A stretch of 24,140 bases of DNA from Planctomycetaceae bacterium UBA4732 (GCA_002404095.1 DHJA01000150.1:9899-34038), one strand, 5' to 3'; counted from the first letter of the stretch, positions 1 through 6,890 are shown. Numbers and translations are program-made. The notes: generated by a model not told the origin, from the sequence alone.

Positions 1-19
1 CGCTCGCGGAGCGAGCGGC
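1..19. repeat. Palindromic repeat, family A (copy 1, cut by window edge)
   Basis: Arms CGCTCGC and GCGAGCG surround a GGA loop, one base past the pdxJ stop codon. The same palindrome recurs three times at 6395-6549. It may act as a transcript end for pdxJ, but no T-run is seen. Confidence 0.75.
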
Positions 20-745
20 CTACACTATGCCTTGTCGCATTGCCTCTTTCATGTCGCGCACGGCCCGTTCCATACCGACCAGCACCGATCGCGCTACGAT
101 GCTATGGCCGATGTTCAGTTCCTCCACCCCTTCAATGGAGGCCACGGCCTGCACGTTGGTGTAATTCAGCCCGTGGCCCATGTGAACGTGAAGTCCCTGA
201 TCGCGGGCCAGCGACGCGGCCTCGCGCAGCACCGACAGTTCTTCCTCGCGCGCCGCTATTGTTTTCGCCTCCGCATAGCGGGCCGTCTGAATCTCAACCG
301 CCTGCGCCCCGAGCATTCTTGCCTGATGGATCTGCGCCGCGTTAGGGTCGATGAAGAGCGAAACGTGAACGTCGCACGCCTTCAGGCGCTGCACGATCTT
401 GCGCACCGCTGCTTCGTGGGCGATTACGTCCAAGCCGCCTTCGGTGGTCAACTCCTCGCGGCGCTCCGGCACGAGCGTTGCCTCGTCCGGCTTGATTTCG
501 CAGGCCAGGTCCGCGATGGCGTCCACCGCCGCCATTTCCAGGTTTAGCCGGTTGGTCACTAACGGCCGCAGCAGCCGTAGATCGCGTTCCTGAATGTGGC
601 GCCGATCTTCGCGCAGGTGGACGGTTATACCGTCGGCCCCGCCGAGCTGGGCCAGCAACGCCGCCGTCACGGGGTCGGGTTCGTGGCCGCGCCGCGCTTG
701 CCGCAACGTAGCCACGTGGTCGATGTTGACGCCGAGCCGGATCAT
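20..745 (-). CDS. pdxJ: Pyridoxine 5'-phosphate synthase
   Basis: This cytosolic enzyme condenses 1-deoxy-D-xylulose 5-phosphate with 3-amino-2-oxopropyl phosphate to give pyridoxine 5'-phosphate, the ring-closing step of DXP-dependent vitamin B6 synthesis. The product is 241 aa, the normal length of the family. The N-terminal signature [14 protein letters not shown] (residues 5-18) is intact. H43 in TVHLRED and E70 in LNLEMA match the conserved active-site His and Glu, and HMGHGLNY near residue 190 carries the C-terminal phosphate-loop motif. The ATG at 745 is preceded by a GAGG-like ribosome site. The stop codon abuts a family A palindrome. The nearest upstream gene on the same strand is an unrelated membrane protein 33 bp away, so the two may be co-transcribed. 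The family call is secure. Confidence 0.97.
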   Translation of the reverse strand: MIRLGVNIDHVATLRQARRGHEPDPVTAALLAQLGGADGITVHLREDRRHIQERDLRLLRPLVTNRLNLEMAAVDAIADLACEIKPDEATLVPERREELTTEGGLDVIAHEAAVRKIVQRLKACDVHVSLFIDPNAAQIHQARMLGAQAVEIQTARYAEAKTIAAREEELSVLREAASLARDQGLHVHMGHGLNYTNVQAVASIEGVEELNIGHSIVARSVLVGMERAVRDMKEAMRQGIV

Positions 746-778
746 GTCGGACCTCGTTCTCGAAACGCGATGGGGCGC

Positions 779-1501
779 TTACAGCCGTAAGCTGTGCGGC
801 AGGTCCGGCGCCGTCTCGCGGTAACGCCGCGATTCATAGGACAACAATTTGAAGAGGAAATATGCCAGAATCAAGTCGCACAATTTCTCGACCACCGTGC
901 CGACGAAGAACGGCAGGCTCGTGCCCGGCGTCCAGTAGTAGGAAGTCAAAATCAAGGCAACGATCACCGGCGGCGCCAATCGGGCCGCCCAGGATAGATG
1001 ATAACGCGGATCGAAGAACATCCAATACATGGCCCGGAGTTCGGCCAGCGCTTCCAGCAAAAGCCAGGTGTGGCGCACGCCGGGCGGGAGCATCGACGGC
1101 AGGGAGCTCGTTCCGCGCGTGGTCTTCGCCGGGCCGGAAGGACCGAGCAGCCTACTCCAAAACCCACCGGATTCGTGGACGACGCCAGGGGCTTCTTGGC
1201 GCGTCATGCGCGTCTCGGCCGTCGCCGAGTTCCTCATCCGGACGAGTTCCGCTTCCAGGCGCTGGATGCGGTTTTCGAGAAGTGCGTGATCGGCCGAGTC
1301 AGGCAAAAATAGCGCCACGGGCGGCTGGATGGATGCGACGGGGATTTCCAACGATCCGACGGAAGGGCTGTCCTGGGAATCGGATTCCGGCAATAGAGCG
1401 GGCGGCGATTGTAAAGGCGCACTCTCTTCCTCGGCGGCCGCGTGATCGCCTGGCGCCGTCGCATCCCGCGACAATTCTGACTGACTGGTAAGATTATTCA
1501 A
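779..1501 (-). CDS. Membrane protein of unknown function with coiled coil
   Basis: I do not recognise the family. With the TTG start at 1501 the product is 240 aa. It has an acidic, Pro/Ser-rich N-terminal half, a short coiled coil around residues 72-91 (LLENRIQRLEAELVRMRN), and two hydrophobic segments at about 171-193 and 194-222 near a basic C-terminus. It is probably an inner-membrane protein with a long disordered N-terminus. The reading frame is open up to an ATG at 1651, but the first 29 codons of that version are entirely the arm of a palindromic repeat, so I prefer a start downstream of it. TTG codons at 1501 and 1534 are the only early in-frame candidates that avoid the repeat, and neither has a strong ribosome site. 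It lies 33 bp before pdxJ. The start is uncertain; that the C-terminal part is coding is more secure. Confidence 0.6.
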   Translation of the reverse strand: MNNLTSQSELSRDATAPGDHAAAEEESAPLQSPPALLPESDSQDSPSVGSLEIPVASIQPPVALFLPDSADHALLENRIQRLEAELVRMRNSATAETRMTRQEAPGVVHESGGFWSRLLGPSGPAKTTRGTSSLPSMLPPGVRHTWLLLEALAELRAMYWMFFDPRYHLSWAARLAPPVIVALILTSYYWTPGTSLPFFVGTVVEKLCDLILAYFLFKLLSYESRRYRETAPDLPHSLRL

Positions 1502-1581
1502 AGCCCGGCCGCCCCCGGCGTCGTCTGCGAAACCATTCAACCAGCATACCGGAGGGGAGTGAACCGGGCCAGACCGTAAAG

Positions 1582-1664
1582 GCGAACGGCCGGCGTAAGC
1601 CGGCTGGTACAACATGCTGTCGCCGACAACATGCCGCACCAGCCGGCTCACGCCGGCCGTTCGC
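1582..1664. repeat. Inverted repeat, family C (35-nt arms)
   Basis: Arms at 1582-1616 and 1630-1664 match at 31 of 35 positions around a 13-nt loop. All four mismatches are A/G differences. The core GCCGGCGTRAGCCGGC is itself nearly palindromic. It lies 16 bp past the stop of the HU-like gene, on whose transcript it would fold into a strong hairpin, so it may act as a terminator or a transcript stabiliser. Confidence 0.85.
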
Positions 1665-1679
1665 TTGATCGCGGGGCGG

Positions 1680-2021
1680 TTACTTGACCATGTCCTTTAG
1701 GTTCTTGAGGGCGCGCGCCTTGACGACGTTGCGGGCCGCCCTAGCCTTAAATTCCATATTCTCGCCGGGCTTGAACGGGTTAGGACCCATGCGCTTCTTG
1801 GTGGCCGGCATTCGCTTGAGCTTCAGCTGGAGAAGGCCGGGGAGGTTGAATACGCCGGGGCCTTTCTTCCCCAGCTCGCGCTTGATGAGAGCAAAGAGGG
1901 CGTCGAAGAATTCCGACACCTGTTTCTTGGTTAATTTGCTGCTGTCGGCCAGTTCCTGGTGGGTCGCGGACTTGCTCAGCGCTTTGCCGCCTTCGGTCTT
2001 CGGAGCTTTGCTGTCGGCCAT
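1680..2021 (-). CDS. HU-family DNA-binding protein
   Basis: This is a small nucleoid-associated protein that would bind and bend DNA as a dimer. The product is 113 aa, somewhat longer than the roughly 90 aa of classical HU because of a Lys/Ser-rich N-terminal extension (MADSKAPKTEGGKALSKSA). Residues 20-113 follow the HU plan: helices (LTKKQVSEFFDALFALIKREL), a beta region (GVFNLPGLLQLKLKR), an arm with GPNPFKPGENMEFKARAARN in place of the usual RNPxTGE segment, and a C-terminal helix. I chose the ATG at 2021 because GAGAGGA lies just upstream. An ATG-led extension to 2063 would add 14 residues that lack HU character. A TTGACA-N17-TATTTT promoter lies upstream. A single gene unit is likely. 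Confidence 0.9.
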   Translation of the reverse strand: MADSKAPKTEGGKALSKSATHQELADSSKLTKKQVSEFFDALFALIKRELGKKGPGVFNLPGLLQLKLKRMPATKKRMGPNPFKPGENMEFKARAARNVVKARALKNLKDMVK

Positions 2022-2075
2022 TGTGTTCCTCTCAAATGATCTGGGGGATCGGGGTAAAACCACGCATTAAGTGAG

Positions 2076-2104
2076 AAAATAGAGGCCCGGCGGGTGAATG
2101 TCAA
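2076..2104 (-). promoter_or_regulatory. Sigma-70-type promoter of the HU-like gene
   Basis: On the minus strand TTGACA (2099-2104) and TATTTT (2076-2081) are separated by 17 bp. The -35 box is perfect and the -10 box matches four of six bases. The predicted start of transcription is near 2069, giving a leader of about 48 nt. Confidence 0.65.
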
Positions 2105-2113
2105 CCGTATTCT

Positions 2114-2128
2114 CGCTGAAATTCAGCG
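2114..2128. promoter_or_regulatory. Short perfect dyad, possible operator
   Basis: CGCTGAA and TTCAGCG flank a single A. The dyad lies 9 bp upstream of the -35 box of the HU-like gene, inside the divergent region shared with the sigma factor gene. It is too short for a terminator. A regulator site is one reading; chance is another. Confidence 0.3.
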
Positions 2129-2192
2129 GTTTCTCGTAAATAGTCGGTAAAAGTCAGTGAATTCTCCACAAAACGCCCTCTGAAAGGCTTCT

Positions 2193-2219
2193 CGCTCCCC
2201 TTCGGGCCGCGGCTAAACG
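2193..2219. repeat. Dispersed repeat, family B (copy 1)
   Basis: This copy reads GCTCCCCTTCGGG followed by CCGCGGCTAAACG. The same element, allowing small changes, occurs at 7477-7503 and as an inverted pair at 20176-20242. It lies just upstream of the sigma factor promoter region. Confidence 0.75.
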
Positions 2220-2230
2220 ATTATTTTTGT

Positions 2231-2255
2231 GGGATGGATTCAGACGGTAGGCGTC
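2231..2255 (+). promoter_or_regulatory. Possible ECF-type promoter of the sigma factor gene
   Basis: GGGAT (2231-2235) and CGTC (2252-2255) are 16 bp apart, resembling the -35/-10 pair of ECF promoters. The CGTC lies only 10 nt before the ATG and no ribosome site is visible, so transcripts would be leaderless or nearly so. This would fit autoregulation but is inferred only from spacing and short motifs. Confidence 0.35.
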
Positions 2256-2265
2256 TTATCTAGTG

Positions 2266-2760
2266 ATGACACCCCAACTGCTCGGCCAGCTGATTGACGA
2301 CCATGCGGCGGCGTTGACGCTGTTCGCCCGTCAGTGGTGCGCCGCGCCGGAGGACGTTGTCCAGGAGGCGTTCGTCAAGCTGTCGGCCCAAAGACCTCTG
2401 CCGAACGACCCCGTCGGTTGGCTCTTTCGTGTGGTGCGTAATGGGGCGTCAAGCGCCGCCCGCGCCGACCGCCGACGCCAGCGCCATGAAACGGGGGCGG
2501 CCGCGCATCGGCCCGCGTGGTTTGCGGCGACGGAAAACGCCGCCATCGACGGCACCGATGCGGCCGCCGCTTTGGAAACGCTTGCGATTGAAGAAAGAGA
2601 AGTTGTCGTCGCCCATCTCTGGGGCGGCCTGACTTTCGAGCAGATTGGCCAGTTGGCCGGCGTATCGTCCAGTACTGCCCATCGGCGCTATCTAAAGGCT
2701 CTGTCTACGTTGCGAGAAAGGTTGCGCGTGCCATGTCCGAATCCCTCGACCCTCGACTGA
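2266..2760 (+). CDS. ECF-type RNA polymerase sigma factor
   Basis: This is a sigma-70 family protein of 164 aa, the usual size of extracytoplasmic-function sigma factors. It would direct RNA polymerase to a small regulon. Region 2 covers about residues 5-70, with the recognisable stretch EDVVQEAFVKL followed by WLFRVVRNGASSAARADRRR. Region 4 covers about 105-155, with a helix-turn-helix in LTFEQIGQLAGVSSSTAHRRY. A GTG lies one codon upstream at 2263 and could also serve as the start. No Shine-Dalgarno sequence is seen. The 3' end overlaps the next gene by 28 bp, the usual arrangement of a sigma factor and its anti-sigma factor. The family call is secure; the subgroup and the target genes are unknown. 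Confidence 0.9.
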   Translation: MTPQLLGQLIDDHAAALTLFARQWCAAPEDVVQEAFVKLSAQRPLPNDPVGWLFRVVRNGASSAARADRRRQRHETGAAAHRPAWFAATENAAIDGTDAAAALETLAIEEREVVVAHLWGGLTFEQIGQLAGVSSSTAHRRYLKALSTLRERLRVPCPNPSTLD

Positions 2761-3194
2761 ACGATGTCGCCGCCGCGCTATCCGCGCTGGCGCCGCGTCC
2801 GGCCGCGCTGGACCGAGATCGTTTGCTGTTCCGCGCCGGCCGGGCGTCGGCGCCGCGCCCTTGGTTCTGGCGCCTGAGCGCGGCGGCTTCGACAATTGCG
2901 GCCGTCGTCCTGGCCGCGATCCTGCTCGTGCGGCCGGCTCCTACGCCAATCGAGCGAGTCGTATACGTTCAGGTGACGCCGGCCCCGATACCGGCGCCGC
3001 CAATGGAAGTGGCCGTAACTCCGCCCGCGCCGCTCGAATCAGAGCCGCAAGAACCGGCGTATTCCTGGCCGAGTACGCCGTATACTCGCTTGGAGGATCG
3101 ACTGCTTCGCTGGGGTCTCGACGGACTCGGCGAGCCTTCACCGGCCCCGGCCGCGCCGCCGGAAACCCTGAAATCGTTACTGCAATCGTTGTAA
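2733..3194 (+). CDS. Single-pass membrane protein, probable anti-sigma factor
   Basis: The product is 153 aa with one membrane span at about residues 48-68 (AAASTIAAVVLAAILLV). A cytosolic N-terminus of about 45 residues precedes the span, and a Pro/Ala/Glu-rich region follows it, probably outside the membrane. No classical zinc-binding anti-sigma motif (HxxxCxxC) is present. The call as anti-sigma factor rests on the 28-bp overlap with the ECF sigma gene, the topology and the size, not on homology. The ATG at 2733 has AAAGG about 9 nt upstream. The two secreted-protein genes that follow make cell-envelope signalling a reasonable guess. Confidence 0.6.
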   Translation: MSESLDPRLNDVAAALSALAPRPAALDRDRLLFRAGRASAPRPWFWRLSAAASTIAAVVLAAILLVRPAPTPIERVVYVQVTPAPIPAPPMEVAVTPPAPLESEPQEPAYSWPSTPYTRLEDRLLRWGLDGLGEPSPAPAAPPETLKSLLQSL

Positions 3195-3232
3195 AGTTAG
3201 CTTTCCCTTATTCCGATTTAAGGAGACGTTTT

Positions 3233-4765
3233 ATGCGATACTGTTTCTTCTGCGGAGCCGTGGTCCTTGGCCTGACGGCGCTGGCCGTCGCCGAGCCGCC
3301 GGGCGCCGCGATCAAGGGCATTCAACCCGCTCCGGGCGCTCCGGTTGCAGTGGCGCCTGAACCCGTGCCGGTCGTCAAACTCGCCGTGAACCTTGGCGCG
3401 CCCAAGACCCGCGCCCTGAAATACACCCTTCTGCCCGATCCGCTCGACCTGACTCCGGGTAACGCCGCGCCTCTTTGGAACCGCGCTGGCGTCCGCGCTT
3501 CCGCGATCGAACGCGACCTCAACCAGGGGCCGAACAAGGTGATCGCCCCCGTCGGCACTCCCCTCAGCCTCGAAGGAAAAGTCGTCCCTCTCAAGGATCT
3601 ACCCCGTAAAGAAATCCACGCCTACCTCGCCCACTTCACCAAGGCGCTCCGCCTCGCGGATCAGGCCGCGCGTTGCGATCATTGTGATTGGGAGTTTCCG
3701 CCCCTCAAATTACAAGATTTCGACTTTCCCAGGAACGACATCCAGCACCTCCGCATGGTCGCCGCCCTTTTGACGACGCGCTGCATGTTGGAACTGAGCG
3801 AATCGCGGTTCGACGACGCCATCGTCACCTTGCAGACCGGCTTCGCCTTGGCCCGCGACATCGGCAAGGGCGACACCCTGATACAGGATCTAGTCGGCAT
3901 CGCCATTGGCGCGATCATGTTCAATCAGGTCGAGCAGTGGGAGCAGGTTCCCGGGTCGCCGAATCTGTTCTGGGCGCTTACCGACCTGCCCGCCCCACTC
4001 GTCAACACGGCCCCCGCGATGCGCACCGAACTCACCACCATCTTCCGTTCTTTCCCGCCCTTACGACAACTCGCCCGCGATTCCGCCAAAGGCCCGATGA
4101 GCGAGGAGGAGGCAAACAAGATCGTATCGGAGTTGGTCAAAATTATGGGCGACCTCGAAGGTTCTCGGATGCCGGACTGGCAGAAAAAACTCGGCGTCGC
4201 CGCCCTCGCCATCAAGGTCTACCCCGAGGCCAAGAAGTACCTGCTCGCCCACGGGCGAACCCCGGAGCAACTGGACGCCATGCCCGCCTCGCAAGTCGTG
4301 CTGCTCTACTATGTCGATGACTACGATCAGATTAAGGATGAACTCTTGAAATGGATGAACGTTGCGCCCTGGGAGGCGCGGGCCGGGCTGGACAAAGTAT
4401 CGAAGGACATCCGCGCGGAGGGCTTACCCGGCAACATACTCGTCCGCCTGTTGATCCCGGCCATCAATAAGGTCTACGACGCTCGCGTCCGCATCGAGCG
4501 CACGGCCGACTATTTGCGTTGCGCGGAGGCGCTGCGGATGTACGCCGCGACGCACGACGGCAAGGCGCCCGAGAAACTGGAAGACGTGAAACTGCCGCTG
4601 CCGCTCGACCCCTACACCGGCCAGGGCTTCGATAAGTTCTACAAGATCATGGCGGACGGCACGGCCGTCTTTGAAGTGCCGTCGCCGCCGAACATGACGG
4701 CGTCGCTGGGACGACGGTTCGAGCTGAGAGGCGCTAACATTTTGCTTCCCCCAAACAATAAGTAA
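3233..4765 (+). CDS. Secreted protein of unknown function
   Basis: The product is 510 aa and starts with a clear signal peptide (FFCGAVVLGLTALAVA, cleavage near residue 20). I do not recognise a characterised family. The middle part, about residues 120-330, looks alpha-helical, with TRCMLELSESRFDDAIVTLQTGFALARDIG resembling a TPR-like helical pair. The C-terminal ALRMYAATHDGKAPEKLED and PLPLDPYTGQGF resemble the segment seen in type II secretion pseudopilin-like and planctomycete secreted proteins. I chose the ATG at 3233 because AAGGAG lies 7 nt upstream and the signal peptide begins there; the frame stays open upstream inside the previous gene but that part has no protein-like character. 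It follows the putative anti-sigma gene by 38 bp and precedes the DUF1559 gene by 21 bp. Confidence 0.8.
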   Translation: MRYCFFCGAVVLGLTALAVAEPPGAAIKGIQPAPGAPVAVAPEPVPVVKLAVNLGAPKTRALKYTLLPDPLDLTPGNAAPLWNRAGVRASAIERDLNQGPNKVIAPVGTPLSLEGKVVPLKDLPRKEIHAYLAHFTKALRLADQAARCDHCDWEFPPLKLQDFDFPRNDIQHLRMVAALLTTRCMLELSESRFDDAIVTLQTGFALARDIGKGDTLIQDLVGIAIGAIMFNQVEQWEQVPGSPNLFWALTDLPAPLVNTAPAMRTELTTIFRSFPPLRQLARDSAKGPMSEEEANKIVSELVKIMGDLEGSRMPDWQKKLGVAALAIKVYPEAKKYLLAHGRTPEQLDAMPASQVVLLYYVDDYDQIKDELLKWMNVAPWEARAGLDKVSKDIRAEGLPGNILVRLLIPAINKVYDARVRIERTADYLRCAEALRMYAATHDGKAPEKLEDVKLPLPLDPYTGQGFDKFYKIMADGTAVFEVPSPPNMTASLGRRFELRGANILLPPNNK

Positions 4766-4786
4766 TCCCTTAAAAGGAGATTCATT

Positions 4787-6352
4787 ATGTCAAGATTTAT
4801 TGCGCTCGCCCTCGCCGCGATGGCCCTAGCGTTGCCCGCGTCCGCCGCCGACCCAAAATTCGACGCCGAGGCGTGCGCCAAAGCCGTCGCCCCGTACCTG
4901 GACGACCAGACCGTGGCCGTCCTCCACGTCAATCTGGCCGCACTCAATGTGGACGACCTTCTGAACAAAGCGGCCGCTATCGCCAAGATGGACGCCGATG
5001 CGTTATCCCCTCTTCGCCGGGAACTGAAGACGTTAGTTAAGGCGCTGACCGATGCCGGCGCCCACGAGCTTTACGTCGTTGTGAGCCTGGCCGACCTGCC
5101 CGAGCGATCACCATTCGTTGTCGTTCCGTTAGCGCCTCCCAAGGAGGCGAAAAACGATACCAGGATGCAGCAGCTTCAAGAGGCGTTTAAGAAATTGGCC
5201 ATTCTTCAGTATGTGCCTTGTTCTGAACTGATCGGCGACAACTTAGTCGCCGGCGACCGGGCGACGGTGAAGCGCGTACTAACTCTCAAACCGAATGCAC
5301 GGCCAGAGTTGGTTAAAGCGCTCGCTGCGGCCGACGGCGACCTCGTGCAGCTTGCGATCATGCCGCCGAAGGGCGCGGCTAAGATTCTCGAAAGCATGAT
5401 GCCAACGATGCCGGCCGAGGTTGGCGGCGGGTCAAGCAAGGTGCTGACCCAGGGATTTCGTTGGGCGGCGCTGGGCGTGGACGCGCCGAGCCTCGACTTG
5501 AGCATGACCGTGCAGGCGTCGGACGCTGACGCGGCCAAAGCATTGCTCGAGCTGCATGACAAAGTCTTCGCCGCGATCGGCAAGAGCCTGGACGCGCGCG
5601 AGATGCTGCTGCTGTATTTTTACAAACTGATGCCAATGCTAAGGCCAAAGGTTGACGGCGACCGGCTGACGCTGAAACTTGAAATGAAGCCCCTTATGAC
5701 CGCGCTCCATGCGAAGGAAGCGGTGGCGAAAATCGTTGAAGCCTCGGAGCGAACCAAGTCCAGCAACAACATGACGCAACTGGGCCTCGCCGCATTTAAT
5801 TACCTGGACAAATACGGCGCTTTCCCGCCCGCTTACACCGCCGATAAGGACGGTAAGCGGCTATTAAGCTGGCGCGTCCACGTACTTCCGTTCCTGGAAC
5901 AGGACAAGCTGTACAAGGAGTTCCACCTCGACGAGCCGTGGGACAGCGACCACAACAAGAAACTGATCGCGCGGATGCCGGCCGTATTCCGCTCCTCGGC
6001 GGACCCGAAACTCACTGCGGACGGCAAAACGACGTACCTCGCGCCAATCGGTGATGCAACGATGTGGCCTGGCGCCAAGGGGGTGCGCATCTCAGAAGTG
6101 ACGGACGGTACATCGAACACGATCTTCCTGGTGGACGCCAACGACGACCACGCCGTCGTCTGGACCAAGCCGGAAGATTTGGACTACGACGCGAAGGCGC
6201 CGATGACGGGTCTCGGCGGGCGTTATCACGGCGGATTCCTGGTGTCGATGGCAGATGGGTCCGTGCGACTCGTCAACACGGGCATCAGCAAGACGACGCT
6301 TCAGGCGGCGTTCACACGCAACGGCGGTGAGGTACTCGGATCGGATTGGTGA
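4787..6352 (+). CDS. DUF1559 domain-containing secreted protein
   Basis: The product is 521 aa. A signal peptide occupies about residues 1-20 (ending ALPASA). Residues 21-310 form an N-terminal region of unknown fold with several LxxAL helices. Residues about 320-515 are the planctomycete DUF1559 region: NNMTQLGLAAFNYLDKYGAFPPA, SWRVHVLPFLEQDKLYKEFHL, ISEVTDGTSNTIFLVDA and GRYHGGFLVSMADGSVRLV. The last is a variant of the H-X9-DG signature with eight residues between H and DG. Typical DUF1559 proteins carry an N-terminal pilin-like helix; here a normal signal peptide and a long extra domain replace it. AAAAGGAGA precedes the ATG. It is the last gene of the putative sigma operon and is followed by palindromic repeats. 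Its biochemical function is not known. Confidence 0.88.
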   Translation: MSRFIALALAAMALALPASAADPKFDAEACAKAVAPYLDDQTVAVLHVNLAALNVDDLLNKAAAIAKMDADALSPLRRELKTLVKALTDAGAHELYVVVSLADLPERSPFVVVPLAPPKEAKNDTRMQQLQEAFKKLAILQYVPCSELIGDNLVAGDRATVKRVLTLKPNARPELVKALAAADGDLVQLAIMPPKGAAKILESMMPTMPAEVGGGSSKVLTQGFRWAALGVDAPSLDLSMTVQASDADAAKALLELHDKVFAAIGKSLDAREMLLLYFYKLMPMLRPKVDGDRLTLKLEMKPLMTALHAKEAVAKIVEASERTKSSNNMTQLGLAAFNYLDKYGAFPPAYTADKDGKRLLSWRVHVLPFLEQDKLYKEFHLDEPWDSDHNKKLIARMPAVFRSSADPKLTADGKTTYLAPIGDATMWPGAKGVRISEVTDGTSNTIFLVDANDDHAVVWTKPEDLDYDAKAPMTGLGGRYHGGFLVSMADGSVRLVNTGISKTTLQAAFTRNGGEVLGSDW

Positions 6353-6394
6353 ACGTGAACGAGCGCGAAACGTAAGCGGCTTGGATTAGAGTGG

Positions 6395-6415
6395 GCCGCT
6401 CGCTCCGCGAGCGGC
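6395..6415. repeat. Palindromic repeat, family A (copy 2)
   Basis: Perfect 9-bp arms GCCGCTCGC and GCGAGCGGC surround a TCC loop, 42 bp past the DUF1559 stop codon. It is followed by ATGGGACCCCGCC, which is nearly repeated after copy 3. Confidence 0.85.
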
Positions 6416-6467
6416 ATGGGACCCCGCCACCCGAAGAGTTCTTACGGCGCGTGCTTCTGCTAGCGAG

Positions 6468-6486
6468 CGCTCGCTCCGCGAGCGGC
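6468..6486. repeat. Palindromic repeat, family A (copy 3)
   Basis: Arms CGCTCGC and GCGAGCG surround TCC, in the same orientation as copy 2 and with the same right flank GCATGGGAC. The two copies are spaced about 73 bp apart, so this may be a local duplication. Confidence 0.82.
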
Positions 6487-6528
6487 ATGGGACGCCGCCC
6501 GGAACACATAGATGGGATGCAGCCAAAA

Positions 6529-6549
6529 GCCGCTCGCGGAGCGAGCGGC
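6529..6549. repeat. Palindromic repeat, family A (copy 4, inverted)
   Basis: Perfect 9-bp arms surround GGA, the reverse complement of copy 2. Its right flank CCCAC is the complement of the left flank GTGGG of copy 2, so the repeat unit is a little longer than the palindrome. Apart from copies 2-4 and the promoter and hairpin that follow, I see nothing coding in the gap 6353-6657. Confidence 0.85.
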
Positions 6550-6560
6550 CCACTCTTGCA

Positions 6561-6589
6561 TTGCCTGTCGGCGTCCGCGCGTCTAATAT
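6561..6589 (+). promoter_or_regulatory. Probable promoter of the zinc-ribbon gene
   Basis: TTGCCT (6561-6566) and TAATAT (6584-6589) are separated by 17 bp. Transcription would start near 6596, inside the left arm of the strong hairpin that follows. Confidence 0.5.
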
Positions 6590-6591
6590 CA

Positions 6592-6629
6592 ACGGTGCGG
6601 CGCGAACCGTCGGGTTCGCGCCGCACCGT
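6592..6629 (+). promoter_or_regulatory. Perfect 17-bp hairpin in the leader of the zinc-ribbon gene
   Basis: Arms 6592-6608 and 6613-6629 are perfect complements around a 4-nt loop (GTCG). The trailing TTTCTGTTTCG is mildly T-rich, so an intrinsic terminator or attenuator is possible. It lies 28 nt before the ATG of the 41-aa gene and just after a promoter-like pair. A terminator for the upstream operon is the alternative reading. Confidence 0.6.
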
Positions 6630-6657
6630 TTCTGTTTCGCCTCGGGAGAGATGTATC

Positions 6658-6783
6658 ATGCAAGCGCGACCCCGTAAGAAGAAGGCCCGTCAGTCTCGTT
6701 TCGGCCGCTGTCCGAAATGCCATAAACAGATTCGCAAGCATAAGGTCCGCTGCACGACGTGCCATCGCCTCCAACCCACGTGA
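6658..6783 (+). CDS. Small basic zinc-ribbon protein, 41 aa
   Basis: The product is only 41 aa and very basic. It has two CxxC pairs, CPKC and CTTC, separated by ten residues (HKQIRKHKVR), the spacing expected of a zinc ribbon. The N-terminus RPRKKKARQSR is a polybasic tail. The overall look is like a small ribosomal or RNA-binding protein, but I cannot name a family. I chose the ATG at 6658 because GGGAG lies 9 nt upstream and because a promoter and leader hairpin sit just before; the same frame is open further upstream through the family A repeats, which is not credible as protein. The Clp N-domain gene follows after about 107 bp. Confidence 0.6.
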   Translation: MQARPRKKKARQSRFGRCPKCHKQIRKHKVRCTTCHRLQPT

Positions 6784-6890
6784 GCGGCGCCGGGTCCGTT
6801 TTTGCCAAATGGATTCTTGCGTTGCGCGTCCGGGTCGGCCATAATCGAACGGTACGGCTTCCCGTCGCTTCTGGACTAGGGTTGGTTCCC

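Noticed and set aside
32..547. 171-aa frame on the plus strand
   Set aside because: It is the antisense shadow of pdxJ, His/Arg-rich with no recognisable motif.
2861..3232. Upstream in-frame extension of the secreted protein at 3233
   Set aside because: It overlaps the putative anti-sigma gene in another frame, is Arg/Ala-rich shadow sequence, and the signal peptide with an AAGGAG site begins at 3233.
6395..6549. CRISPR array from the clustered short repeats
   Set aside because: Only three palindromic copies in mixed orientation, with unequal spacing and no cas gene nearby.
6391..6657. Upstream extension of the zinc-ribbon frame
   Set aside because: It runs through family A palindromes and the 17-bp hairpin and has no protein-like character.
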